Assembly: GCA_024399015.1 (NCBI GenBank) | Contig: JAKSIC010000007.1 | Span: 1-64,000, forward strand | DNA length: 64,000 nucleotides | Direction: 5' to 3' | From: Fibrobacter sp. | GTDB taxonomy: Bacteria; Fibrobacterota; Fibrobacteria; Fibrobacterales; Fibrobacteraceae | Shown here: piece by piece, positions 1 to 7,656 of the stretch | Layout: the number at the start of each line of letters is the position of its first letter | How positions within the stretch are numbered: the stretch's first letter is position 1 | Made by a program: the position numbers and the translations under genes | Notes under the pieces: model-generated | What the model was told of the DNA's origin: nothing | Databases searched by the model: none | What the model saw: the letters and a program-made list of their open reading frames with translations, nothing else

Positions 1-17
1 TAAGAAATAACTCTTAG

Positions 18-269
18 TTGAATACTGTCTTTGATGACAGCGTGGCGGCGAAGGTCACTGCAGACAAGTTGTTGGACGATTCCTGGAACGATGACAAGGG
101 CCGTCGCTGGTACGCCGCATGGACCCGTAAGATTCCTGGCTTTGTGGAAACTTACACCGGACTTTATGCAGGTGCTGCGGGAGCCGCTTCCGCGTTGCTC
201 CAGCTTTACGCTCACGAAAAGGGAATCAAGATCCAGACCGAAACAGTGGAATACTTGTTCTTGAAATAA
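18..269 (+). pseudogene. C-terminal fragment of an unidentified protein
   Basis: Open frame of up to 83 codons starting at TTG 18 or GTG 42, with stops in all three frames in the first 17 bases (TAA 1, TAA 8, TAG 15). It has no convincing ribosome binding site. The peptide contains a hydrophobic small-residue stretch (GLYAGAAGAASALLQL) after a PGF motif, which recalls the last helical hairpin of LanC-like alpha/alpha toroid proteins, but this is only a resemblance. A good terminator follows at 315-356, so the frame is probably the end of a once longer gene. The upstream part is missing or frame-shifted at the window edge. Confidence 0.3.
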
Positions 270-314
270 ATGTCAAAATGAAATCTCTGCAAATTTAAAA
301 TTTCCGTACAACCC

Positions 315-356
315 GAGACCCCTGGGTAATGAAATCCGCCCGGGGGTCTCTTTTTT
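315..356 (+). terminator. Rho-independent terminator
   Basis: GAGACCCC pairs with GGGGTCTC, extended by GGG/CCC, followed by six T. It ends the fragment at 18-269. Confidence 0.85.
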
Positions 357-429
357 AAATACGAGCAAATAATGTTTTGCCTATTTCGGCAAGGTTGATA
401 AACAGAATAAAATAACCTATATTTTTGGT

Positions 430-1542
430 ATGGATATGCTGTCTTCTAAGAAACGTGTGGCCGTTGGCCTTTCTGGTGGTGTTGATTCCGCTCTTGCGGC
501 GTACTTGCTGAAACAGCAGGGTTACGAAGTCGTTGGCATTACCATGGCTACGTGGGATGGCTCCATCAAGAACATGCCTCATGTTGAAGGCCGCGAAGGT
601 TGCTTCGGCCCGGGTGAAGAAGAAAACATTGCCCAGGCAAAGACTGTTGCCGATCGCCTAGGTATTCCGCATTACACCGTTTCTGTGACGGAAGAATACA
701 AGAAGCATGTGATTGAGTATTTCCGTGCGGAGTACCGCGCGGGCCGTACTCCCAATCCCTGCGTCCGCTGCAATCAGAATATCAAGTTCCGCGCCCTGCA
801 GGATGCAACCCGCCGCATGGGTGTGGAATTCGATTACTTTGCCACGGGCCATTATGCCCGTCTGAATTTTGAAGATCCTGCAAAGCCCTTCCTCTATGCG
901 GCTCTGGACGATTCCAAGGACCAGACTTACTTCCTTTCTCGCTTGACAGCGGAACAACTTTCCACGGTGATTTTCCCCTTGGGCGGAATGAAGAAGACCG
1001 AGGTAAAGGCCTTGGCTGCAGAAATCGGCTGGGTGGATTTTGCCGCCAAGAAAGAGAGCCAGGACTTTTTGGAATGCGGCGACTACACCGTTCTTTTTGA
1101 TGAGTCCGACGAAGTGCCCGGTGACTTTGTGGACATGAACGGCAAGGTGCTGGGGAAGCATCGCGGCATCATTCATTACACTATCGGTCAGCGCAAGGGC
1201 CTGAACATTGGCGGCCTTCCAGAACCTTACTTTGTTGTGAGTATCGACGTGAAAAAGAACCAGGTGGTTCTTGGCCCCCGTAGCGTCATGAGCTGTGTGG
1301 ATGTGAGCGCCGAAGAATTGAACCTGATGGTTTCCGAGGATTCTCCGCTTTTGAAGGATCCGCTCACGGCTCACATTCGCCTGGGCCACAAGGGTTCTTT
1401 AGCTCGCATTACTGAACTTGATGTTGCTTCGGGCCGCATCAGTGTTCATTTTGACGAACCCCAGTTCGCCTCCGCTCCGGGACAGATTCTTGTGCTGTAC
1501 GCAGGCCAGGGAATTGTGGCTTCGGGAATTATCACCAAGTAA
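430..1542 (+). CDS. mnmA: tRNA 2-thiouridylase MnmA
   Basis: 370 aa, cytoplasmic; transfers sulfur to U34 of Lys, Glu and Gln tRNAs. The ATP-pyrophosphatase P-loop SGGVDS is at residues 15-20. The first catalytic-cysteine region reads NPCVRCN (Cys111, Cys114), where the usual motif is NPDxxCN. In the place of the usual DSxxxCF second-cysteine motif it has ESQDFLECGDY, with the Cys displaced by two residues. CFGPGEEENI near residue 58 also marks a subfamily distinct from E. coli MnmA. A TATATTTTTG -10-like element sits just before the start, so the leader is short. The LysR gene follows after 12 bp, probably in the same transcript. Start ATG 430 is chosen because the P-loop strand follows directly; ATG 436 is an alternative. 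Confidence 0.92.
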   Translation: MDMLSSKKRVAVGLSGGVDSALAAYLLKQQGYEVVGITMATWDGSIKNMPHVEGREGCFGPGEEENIAQAKTVADRLGIPHYTVSVTEEYKKHVIEYFRAEYRAGRTPNPCVRCNQNIKFRALQDATRRMGVEFDYFATGHYARLNFEDPAKPFLYAALDDSKDQTYFLSRLTAEQLSTVIFPLGGMKKTEVKALAAEIGWVDFAAKKESQDFLECGDYTVLFDESDEVPGDFVDMNGKVLGKHRGIIHYTIGQRKGLNIGGLPEPYFVVSIDVKKNQVVLGPRSVMSCVDVSAEELNLMVSEDSPLLKDPLTAHIRLGHKGSLARITELDVASGRISVHFDEPQFASAPGQILVLYAGQGIVASGIITK

Positions 1543-1554
1543 GGTCGACTCAAT

Positions 1555-2493
1555 ATGACTCTTCAACAATTGCGTTACGCCATCGGCATTGCCAAGGTAG
1601 GCTCCTTCAATAAGGCGGCAGAAGCCTTGTTCATTTCTCAGCCTTCCTTGACTGCGGCTATTCACGACCTGGAAGAAGAAATCGGCATCGTGATTTTCAA
1701 CCGTTCCAGCCGCGGTGTGACCCTCACTCCCGAAGGTGAAGAATTTATTGCTCAGGCAAATCAGCTCTATCATCATTACGAAACAGTCCTTGAAAATTAC
1801 AACAAGGCGGAACAGAAAAAGAAGAAGTTTGCTGTTTCCACTCAGCACTATTCTTTTGCGGTGAAGTCCTTTGTGGATCTGGTGAAGCGTTATAACATTG
1901 ACGACTACGAATTCGCCATTCGCGAGACCAAGACCAAGGAAGTCATTGATGATGTGGCTGCCCTTAAGAGTGAAATCGGTATTTTGTACTTGAGCGATTT
2001 CAACCGCAAGTACATTACTTATTTGCTGAAGGAACATGACCTGGAATTCCACAAGCTTATTGATTGTCATGCTTACGCCTATATGTGGAAGGATCATCCG
2101 CTAGCCAAGAAGAAGTCGGTGAACTTGGAAGACCTTTCCCAGTATCCCTGCCTTTCTTTTGAACAGAGCGAAAGCGGCAGCTACTATTTTGCCGAAGAAA
2201 TCCTCAGTACCAACGAATATCATAAGACCATCAAGGCCAATGACCGTGCCACCATGCTGAATTTGATGGTGGGCCTCAATGGTTATACCCTTTGTTCTGG
2301 CATTATCAGCGAAGAAATCAACGGTTCCGACTATGTGGCCGTGCCTTTCAAGGACGCCAAGGGTGAAGACGACCGAACCATGGAAATCGGTTACATCACC
2401 AAGAAAAACTTCATGCTCAGCACTATTTGCCGATTCTACATCCAGGAAATGGAAAAATACCTGCAGGTTTACACCTCGGAGCACAAGAAATAG
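1555..2493 (+). CDS. LysR-family transcriptional regulator
   Basis: 312 aa. The N-terminal winged HTH is typical: MTLQQLRYAIGIAKVGSFNK, then AAEALFISQPSLTAAIHDLE and GVTLTPEGEEF (residues 1-75). A linker helix follows, then a type 2 periplasmic-binding-like effector domain (about 90-300). It acts as a DNA-binding regulator with a small-molecule inducer that cannot be read from the sequence. It starts 12 bp after mnmA and ends at a strong terminator, so it is co-transcribed with mnmA. LysR genes usually regulate a divergent neighbour, but there is none here. Confidence 0.93.
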   Translation: MTLQQLRYAIGIAKVGSFNKAAEALFISQPSLTAAIHDLEEEIGIVIFNRSSRGVTLTPEGEEFIAQANQLYHHYETVLENYNKAEQKKKKFAVSTQHYSFAVKSFVDLVKRYNIDDYEFAIRETKTKEVIDDVAALKSEIGILYLSDFNRKYITYLLKEHDLEFHKLIDCHAYAYMWKDHPLAKKKSVNLEDLSQYPCLSFEQSESGSYYFAEEILSTNEYHKTIKANDRATMLNLMVGLNGYTLCSGIISEEINGSDYVAVPFKDAKGEDDRTMEIGYITKKNFMLSTICRFYIQEMEKYLQVYTSEHKK

Positions 2494-2520
2494 AGGTTTT
2501 TGCGAATTTCTTGATAGAAA

Positions 2521-2545
2521 AAGCCGGTTTTTGACCGGCTTTTTT
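2521..2545 (+). terminator. Rho-independent terminator
   Basis: AAGCCGGT / ACCGGCTT with a 5-base loop and a T run; ends the mnmA-LysR unit. Confidence 0.9.
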
Positions 2546-2622
2546 GCTGAGCTGAGTTTACACGGTTTTTGCACATAAAGTAAGGGTGTTCTCGGTTTCA
2601 GGAACACTTTGTAATGGTTTTT

Positions 2623-2775
2623 TTGACAACTTTATCCAAGGCCTAAAACGCTCAAAAATGGCGAATTTTGCCTAAAAACGGCAATTTTGTGACCGTTATC
2701 ACGGTTGGCTTGGATAAAACGTCCATAGGGATTTTTCAAAATGGTTTCTTTTTGTTAACCCAAAGTCTATCTTAT
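2623..2775 (+). promoter_or_regulatory. Operator and promoter of the TIGR02147-lipoprotein operon
   Basis: Palindrome TGGATAAAACGTCCA at 2711-2725, followed 43 bp on by TATCTTAT (2768-2775), 26 bp before the start codon. A second, weaker copy with one extra central base lies at 2623-2638, followed at the expected distance by CAATTTTG (2682). This is the same operator that precedes the hemicellulase genes, so the operon is probably a member of its own regulon. The rest of 2494-2800 holds only the terminator and an AT-rich block (2661-2691) that recurs at 7501. Confidence 0.75.
2661..2691 (+). repeat. AT-rich block shared with 7501-7530
   Basis: Begins GCGAATTTTGCCTAAAAACG and ends in ATTTTGTG. 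It matches 7501-7530 with three differences (two substitutions and a one-base indel). Both copies lie 43-50 bp upstream of a TGGAYAA operator. Function unknown; it may be an accessory regulatory box or the trace of a duplicated promoter block. Confidence 0.5.
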
Positions 2776-2800
2776 TAATGTTAAATTTGGGTAAATAATT

Positions 2801-3664
2801 ATGGTTACTTTTTCTGACATAGCAGATTACCGCGACTTCTTGAAGTCGTACTACGATCGTAAGAAAGCTGAAATGCCTTTCTACAGTTATCGTATGATGG
2901 GCGACAAGCTGGGATTGGATTCCAGCTACCTGTATCGCGTGCTGCAGAAGAAGCAGCATCTGCCTGCTCATGCCTTGGCTTCCGCCAAGGAAATTTTGGC
3001 TTTGTCTGGCCGTGAAGCAGAATACTTCGACCTGCTCTACACCGCTGCAGTGACTAAGGATAAGGGTAAACGTGAAGAATTGATTGCCAAGGCGTTGTCC
3101 CTTCGCGACGTTGACCGCCATAGTCTGCAGGCTGCTGAACTTAAGGTGCTCGAAAACTGGTGGATTCCGGCTGTTCGCGCCTACTTGGAACTTAATGGCG
3201 GGGTTGTGAACCTCAAGCAGATCGCCCATGACATCTGCCCGCCCATTTCCGAAGCCCAGGCCCAGGAAGCAATTGATACTCTTATGGAAGTTGGCCTCGT
3301 TAAGAAGATGGCTTCTGGCCGTCTGGCCCTGACCGATGCCCATTTGACCGCCGGCGGCCCCGAAAAGAAGGTGGCTGTGCGCAAGTTCCAGAAGCAAGTG
3401 CTCTCTTTAGCCAGTGATTCTTTGGATAACGTCCCCGTTGACGAAAGAAATATTTCTACACTTACCTTATCCGTCGATCAGGCTTGCTTCGACGATTTGG
3501 GTGATATGCTTCGTGAATTCCGCCGTTTGGTCCAGAAGCGTGTCGACAGTTCCAAGAGCCCTGATCGTGTTATGCAACTTTCTATGGCGTTCTATCCTGT
3601 GGCCCGAAAGGGAGGGGTGGCATCCGTCAAGGATACGGAGGATGGAACAAGGGAGTCTAAATGA
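2801..3664 (+). CDS. TIGR02147-family HTH protein (candidate regulator of the hemicellulase regulon)
   Basis: 287 aa, no signal peptide or membrane segment, so cytoplasmic. Residues about 25-75 (SYRMMGDKLGLDSSYLYRVL, then KKQHLPAHALASAKEILAL) read like a Cro/cI-type helix-turn-helix. The rest matches the TIGR02147/DUF4423 family, abundant in Fibrobacter and of unestablished biochemical role. The stop TGA overlaps the ATG of the next gene (ATGA), so the two products are translationally coupled. It lies beside the hemicellulase cluster and under the same operator. Inference: an autoregulated transcription factor of the cluster. DNA binding to this operator is not shown by the sequence. Confidence 0.85.
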   Translation: MVTFSDIADYRDFLKSYYDRKKAEMPFYSYRMMGDKLGLDSSYLYRVLQKKQHLPAHALASAKEILALSGREAEYFDLLYTAAVTKDKGKREELIAKALSLRDVDRHSLQAAELKVLENWWIPAVRAYLELNGGVVNLKQIAHDICPPISEAQAQEAIDTLMEVGLVKKMASGRLALTDAHLTAGGPEKKVAVRKFQKQVLSLASDSLDNVPVDERNISTLTLSVDQACFDDLGDMLREFRRLVQKRVDSSKSPDRVMQLSMAFYPVARKGGVASVKDTEDGTRESK

Positions 3665-4923
3665 AGCGTTGGGTGTGTTGTCATAAAGGATTAGTTGCAA
3701 TGGGCGCAGTCAGTGCGTTCCTTGTGGGTTGTGGTTTCATGGGAGACCAGGCGTCTTCGACGTTTGAAACGGAAAATTCCGTAGCGCTGAGCGTCCAGCT
3801 GGCTGACGGTTCTCCGGCTGCACGCTCCTTGGTTAAGGTGCGTCCCGCAGATTACCTGGCTGGAACTTCCAATATTGATGGCGTCGATGCAGCTGATTTT
3901 AAGGATTCCATTGCTGGAATCTTTAACGGCAAGACGGACGACCGGGGCCGGTTGAACGTGCCCAAACTGAAATCCGGCAAGTATGCCGTGGAAGTTGAAA
4001 ACGAAAAATCCAAGGGTTTTGCTCGCTTTGATGTAACTCCTTCGGAATGCGATTCTTTGGATGTTGGCCTGGCCAAGTCTGGTTCCATGGTGGGCCAGGT
4101 GGTTATGCCTGCAGGCCTGACTTCTGTGAAGGTGGGTATCCGCGGTCTTGATTACGTTGTTGAAACTGACGAGTTCGGTAACTTTGAATTTGAAGACCTG
4201 CCTGCCGGTAGCTTCAAGGCAGTTGGCTTTACCTATTCCACTTCCGATTACATCAATGAGGAAGGCGAGGCTGACACCTACGAAAGCTTCCAGGCATTTG
4301 GCGTGACCAGCGTCGTAGTGAAGTCCGAAGAAACGAAGGAAGATGTGCAGATCGGTTATCGCAAGGAAACCGTGAAGGATACCTTGCCCTACATTATGCT
4401 TTCTGACTTTGAGGATAGCACCTACGGTTGGTACTCTTCTTACTCCAGATTCTCCAAGATGAAACTTAGCGCTGTGGAAGGCGGCGGTAAGTACGGCCTG
4501 GTAGCCCATATGGATTGCCATTCCGACTCCTTGTACACCTGGACTATGATGGGACACAACTTTGCCAAGTACCATGATTTCAGCAGCTTGGATTCTGTGG
4601 TTCTCTATGCAAAGGGCAAAAACCCCGATGGAGACTCCATGTGGGTCAGCATCTCCTTCGATGTCCATGCCGACAGCGCTTCGGGATACGAATCTGGCAA
4701 GGCTTGGGCTCACAAGGCTATTACTGAAGACTGGACAAAGATTGTTGTGAAGCCTAAGGACCTGGTGCCGACCGATTCCAACAAGACCGGTGGTAACCTG
4801 GGCTGGGATGCTGTCAAGGATCATATCAACAGCTTCGGTATCTTTGCCGCCCGTGTAAATACCGGTGATTATGACGTCTGGATCGATGATGTTGAAATCT
4901 TCGGCGTCAAAGGTCTGAACTAG
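3661..4923 (+). CDS. Outer-envelope lipoprotein with carboxypeptidase-regulatory-like repeats and a CBM-like C-terminal domain
   Basis: 420 aa. Signal peptide with lipobox LVGC, lipidated Cys24. Residues about 40-110 and 115-195 look like two beta-sandwich regulatory-like repeats (DDRGRLNVPKLKSGKYAVEV; TDEFGNFEFEDLPAGSFKAV). Residues about 230-420 look like a galactose-binding-type jelly roll of the CBM11/CIA30 sort, ending WIDDVEIFG. No catalytic motif is visible. The start overlaps the stop of the TIGR02147 gene by 4 bp. Inference: a surface lipoprotein that could bind polysaccharide and report to, or be controlled with, the coupled regulator. A purely structural surface role is equally possible. 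Confidence 0.8.
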   Translation: MKRWVCCHKGLVAMGAVSAFLVGCGFMGDQASSTFETENSVALSVQLADGSPAARSLVKVRPADYLAGTSNIDGVDAADFKDSIAGIFNGKTDDRGRLNVPKLKSGKYAVEVENEKSKGFARFDVTPSECDSLDVGLAKSGSMVGQVVMPAGLTSVKVGIRGLDYVVETDEFGNFEFEDLPAGSFKAVGFTYSTSDYINEEGEADTYESFQAFGVTSVVVKSEETKEDVQIGYRKETVKDTLPYIMLSDFEDSTYGWYSSYSRFSKMKLSAVEGGGKYGLVAHMDCHSDSLYTWTMMGHNFAKYHDFSSLDSVVLYAKGKNPDGDSMWVSISFDVHADSASGYESGKAWAHKAITEDWTKIVVKPKDLVPTDSNKTGGNLGWDAVKDHINSFGIFAARVNTGDYDVWIDDVEIFGVKGLN

Positions 4924-4949
4924 CCTCCGATTCCCGACGAATTTTAAAA

Positions 4950-4976
4950 GCTCTCCCTTTCGGGGAGGGCTTTTTT
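4950..4976 (+). terminator. Rho-independent terminator
   Basis: GCTCTCCC-TTTC-GGGGAGGGC plus T run after the lipoprotein gene. Confidence 0.92.
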
Positions 4977-5020
4977 GTTTGTGCGGCCTGCATTCCTGGT
5001 TTGAAAAGCCACCCTTCCTA

Positions 5021-5086
5021 TGGATAACTTGTCCATAGAAAGTGCTTGTTTATGCGGGAAAACGCGGTTTTTTCAAGATATCTTTA
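5021..5086 (+). promoter_or_regulatory. Regulon operator and promoter of the GH43 gene
   Basis: TGGATAACTTGTCCA (5021-5035) is a near-perfect dyad. TATCTTTA (5079-5086) begins exactly 44 bp after its last base and 53 bp before the start codon. Confidence 0.85.
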
Positions 5087-5131
5087 GAGCATAGAATAAG
5101 GCCGGGTGTGTTTAAGCCTTAAGGAGTAAAT

Positions 5132-7390
5132 ATGAATCTTTTCAAGAAAGTCATCGGGGCTACCTTTGCCGCAGGTCTTGCCACCTTCGGCTTGGCATAC
5201 AACCCGATTTCTACCTACCATTATCTGGCTGACCCTGCTGCAGCTGCCGATGATGAATACTTCTATGTCATTACCGACTCTGATGACCCGGCCCCGTACA
5301 ATTCCAACGGCTACGAAATCAAGGCTCTCTATGGTTTCCGTACCAAGGACATGCAGAACTGGACTGACTTCGGTATTATTTACGACGCCCGCAAGGTTGA
5401 TGGCGTGGGCGCTATCTGGGCATCTGGTATTGCCAAGAATCCTAATGACGGTCGACTCTATATTGTGTTCCCCGATGGCGGTGGTGGCGGCATTGTTTTG
5501 ATTGGTGCCGACAGTCTTGCCGGCCCGTGGACCAACCCGCTTTCTGGCGGCAAGCGCTTGATTGGTTGGGGCGGCGGCGCAATCTCTGGCTGCGACAACA
5601 TTGGCTGGTGCTTCGACCCGGCAATCTTCTTCGATGACAATGGCGACGGTTACTTCACTTTCGGTGGCGGTAGCAGTGACCAGCGTCCGGCTCGCGACAA
5701 CGATAATAACATCTTCAATATTTATAAGCTCGACAAGGATATGAAGAGCTATAACCCCAATACCAAGGTGGAATTGAAGATTGGTGGTCCGAAGGCCATG
5801 GAAGCTTCCTATATCCATAAGTACAAGGACAATTACTACCTGTCCTACAGTACTGCAGATTTGCGTATTGCATACGGCATGTCCAAGAGCCCCACAGGTC
5901 CTTATACCTATAAGGGCATCTTCATGGGCAACCCGAACATTAACGGCCAGAACATCAACGCCAATAACAACAACCATCATGGTGTTGCTGAATTCAAGGG
6001 CCACTGGTATGTTGCTTACCATGACCGTCGCATTGCTAACGGTTATGATGGCTTGGAAAAGATCCCGGCAGAAGATGGTAAGCCTAATCCGAATGCTGCA
6101 TATCACCGTAGCGTTAGCGTTGATGAATTCACCTACGCTGCAGACGGTTCCATGAACTCCCTGACTTTCACCAAGGAAGGTCCGGAACAGATTGAAAACT
6201 TCGATCCGTATGATTGGTATCCGGCTCTTACCAGCTCCAAGCAGAAGGGTATCCGTAGCCGCTCTGACTGGGCTCCTGGCAAGGTTGCTTCTTCTCTCTT
6301 GCTTCCGCTTTCTACCAAGGAATCCTGGATTCGCGTCTCCGGCGTTGACTTTGGTACTGCTGCAACAGGCTTTACTGTAGAAGCTGCAAGCACAGCAGAC
6401 GGCAATAAGATTGAAATCCATACCGGTTCTCCCACGGGCGCTTTGGCTGGAACTTGCGCACTCAAGAATACGGGCTCCAAGAACACCTTTGCTGAAACCT
6501 CCTGCGATATGGAAGGCCTTAAGGGTATTGTAGACTATGTGTTCATGGTGTTCAAGGGTTCTCAGGACTCTACCATGGCTATCAAGGCTTGGGGCTTCCA
6601 GGGTAGCGGTACTACTCCTCCGGAACCGCAGAAGGCTTATAACGCAACCAATACTCCTTGGACCATTCCGGGCGTAATCCAGATGGAAGACTTTGACGTT
6701 CCGGGCGTGGGCCGCGGCGGCGATCTCAAGTCCTTCCAGGATAACGATGCAGAAAACCACGGTGATTCTGACTACCGCAAGGATGATGCACCTTCTGTTG
6801 ATTTGTACAAGAAGTCTGGCGATCGCGTTGTCGTAGGCTACATCCAGAAGGATGAATGGCTTGAATACACCGTGAATGTTGCCAAGACCGGTACTTACAC
6901 CATGTACGCAGCTGTCGCTTCTGATGGTGGTTCCTCCTTCAAGCTTTCTATCGATGGCAAGGACATCACCGAAGATATCGCCGTGCCTGCCGCCCAGAAG
7001 ACTGATTCTGAGGAACAGAACTTCGACGACTACGCAAAGGTCAAGGCCAACGTGAAGCTTGAAGCTGGTGAACATATCCTCCGTTTCACCGCAACTGCCG
7101 ACTGGTTCGACATTGACTTTATCAACTTCGAGGAAGGTGAAGATGCTCCGGATCCGCACCAGATTGGTACTGAAGCAATTGGCACTACTGTTGCCTTTGA
7201 AAAGGGTGCACACATGAACTACGATGTGTTCGACCTGAAGGGTAACAAGCTGGCATCCTTCAAGGCTACCTCCATGGCAGAGGCTGGTGCTATGTGGCAG
7301 AACTCTGCCGAAGCCGCCAAGGTTCAGGGCATTAGCCTCATTCGTAACCGCGCCAGTGGCAAGGCTGCTCGAGTTCGCTCCATCCGTTAA
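5132..7390 (+). CDS. Secreted GH43 arabinofuranosidase-like enzyme with two CBM6 modules
   Basis: 752 aa. Signal peptide 1-22. The five-bladed propeller of GH43 spans about 23-330, with the expected triad Asp34 (base, YLADP), Asp162 (pKa modulator, WCFDP) and Glu224 (acid, KAMEAS). Residues about 360-490 form a first CBM6-like module (RVSGVDFG; VFMVFKG) and 505-650 a second (IQMEDFD; DEWLEYTVNV; DWFDIDFINF). The last about 80 residues are the C-terminal domain shared by the cluster's enzymes, ending in basic residues. Likely removes arabinose from arabinoxylan, or acts as a xylosidase. RBS AAGGAG sits 8 bp before ATG. Confidence 0.9.
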   Translation: MNLFKKVIGATFAAGLATFGLAYNPISTYHYLADPAAAADDEYFYVITDSDDPAPYNSNGYEIKALYGFRTKDMQNWTDFGIIYDARKVDGVGAIWASGIAKNPNDGRLYIVFPDGGGGGIVLIGADSLAGPWTNPLSGGKRLIGWGGGAISGCDNIGWCFDPAIFFDDNGDGYFTFGGGSSDQRPARDNDNNIFNIYKLDKDMKSYNPNTKVELKIGGPKAMEASYIHKYKDNYYLSYSTADLRIAYGMSKSPTGPYTYKGIFMGNPNINGQNINANNNNHHGVAEFKGHWYVAYHDRRIANGYDGLEKIPAEDGKPNPNAAYHRSVSVDEFTYAADGSMNSLTFTKEGPEQIENFDPYDWYPALTSSKQKGIRSRSDWAPGKVASSLLLPLSTKESWIRVSGVDFGTAATGFTVEAASTADGNKIEIHTGSPTGALAGTCALKNTGSKNTFAETSCDMEGLKGIVDYVFMVFKGSQDSTMAIKAWGFQGSGTTPPEPQKAYNATNTPWTIPGVIQMEDFDVPGVGRGGDLKSFQDNDAENHGDSDYRKDDAPSVDLYKKSGDRVVVGYIQKDEWLEYTVNVAKTGTYTMYAAVASDGGSSFKLSIDGKDITEDIAVPAAQKTDSEEQNFDDYAKVKANVKLEAGEHILRFTATADWFDIDFINFEEGEDAPDPHQIGTEAIGTTVAFEKGAHMNYDVFDLKGNKLASFKATSMAEAGAMWQNSAEAAKVQGISLIRNRASGKAARVRSIR

Positions 7391-7423
7391 GCGATAAAAG
7401 ATCTCCATAAACACACATCCAAA

Positions 7424-7451
7424 AAGGCATCCCGGTATTCCGGGGTGCCTT
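7424..7451 (+). terminator. Terminator-like hairpin
   Basis: AAGGCATCCCGG / CCGGGGTGCCTT; the T run after it is short and interrupted. Confidence 0.7.
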
Positions 7452-7500
7452 TATTTTGGACAAAAAAGTTGCCTTTTTTTTGCAAAAAATGCAAAAAGTG

Positions 7501-7530
7501 GCGAATTTTGACTAAAAACGTCATTTTGTG
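7501..7530 (+). repeat. AT-rich block shared with 2661-2691
   Basis: Begins GCGAATTTTGACTAAAAACG; see the copy at 2661. It ends 13 bp before the operator at 7544. Confidence 0.5.
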
Positions 7531-7543
7531 CAAAAAAAGCTTA

Positions 7544-7609
7544 TGGATAATTCGTCCATGAAAGGTGTATTTCAATGTGGAATAAGAGGCGGTAATAAGG
7601 GTATCTTTA
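7544..7609 (+). promoter_or_regulatory. Regulon operator and promoter of the GH30 gene
   Basis: TGGATAATTCGTCCA (7544-7558), then TATCTTTA at 7602, spacing 44; start codon 55 bp further on. Confidence 0.85.
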
Positions 7610-7656
7610 GGTTTGAAGGGTATGTGGTGTGCCCTTGTAAAAAGTAGGGATGAATT

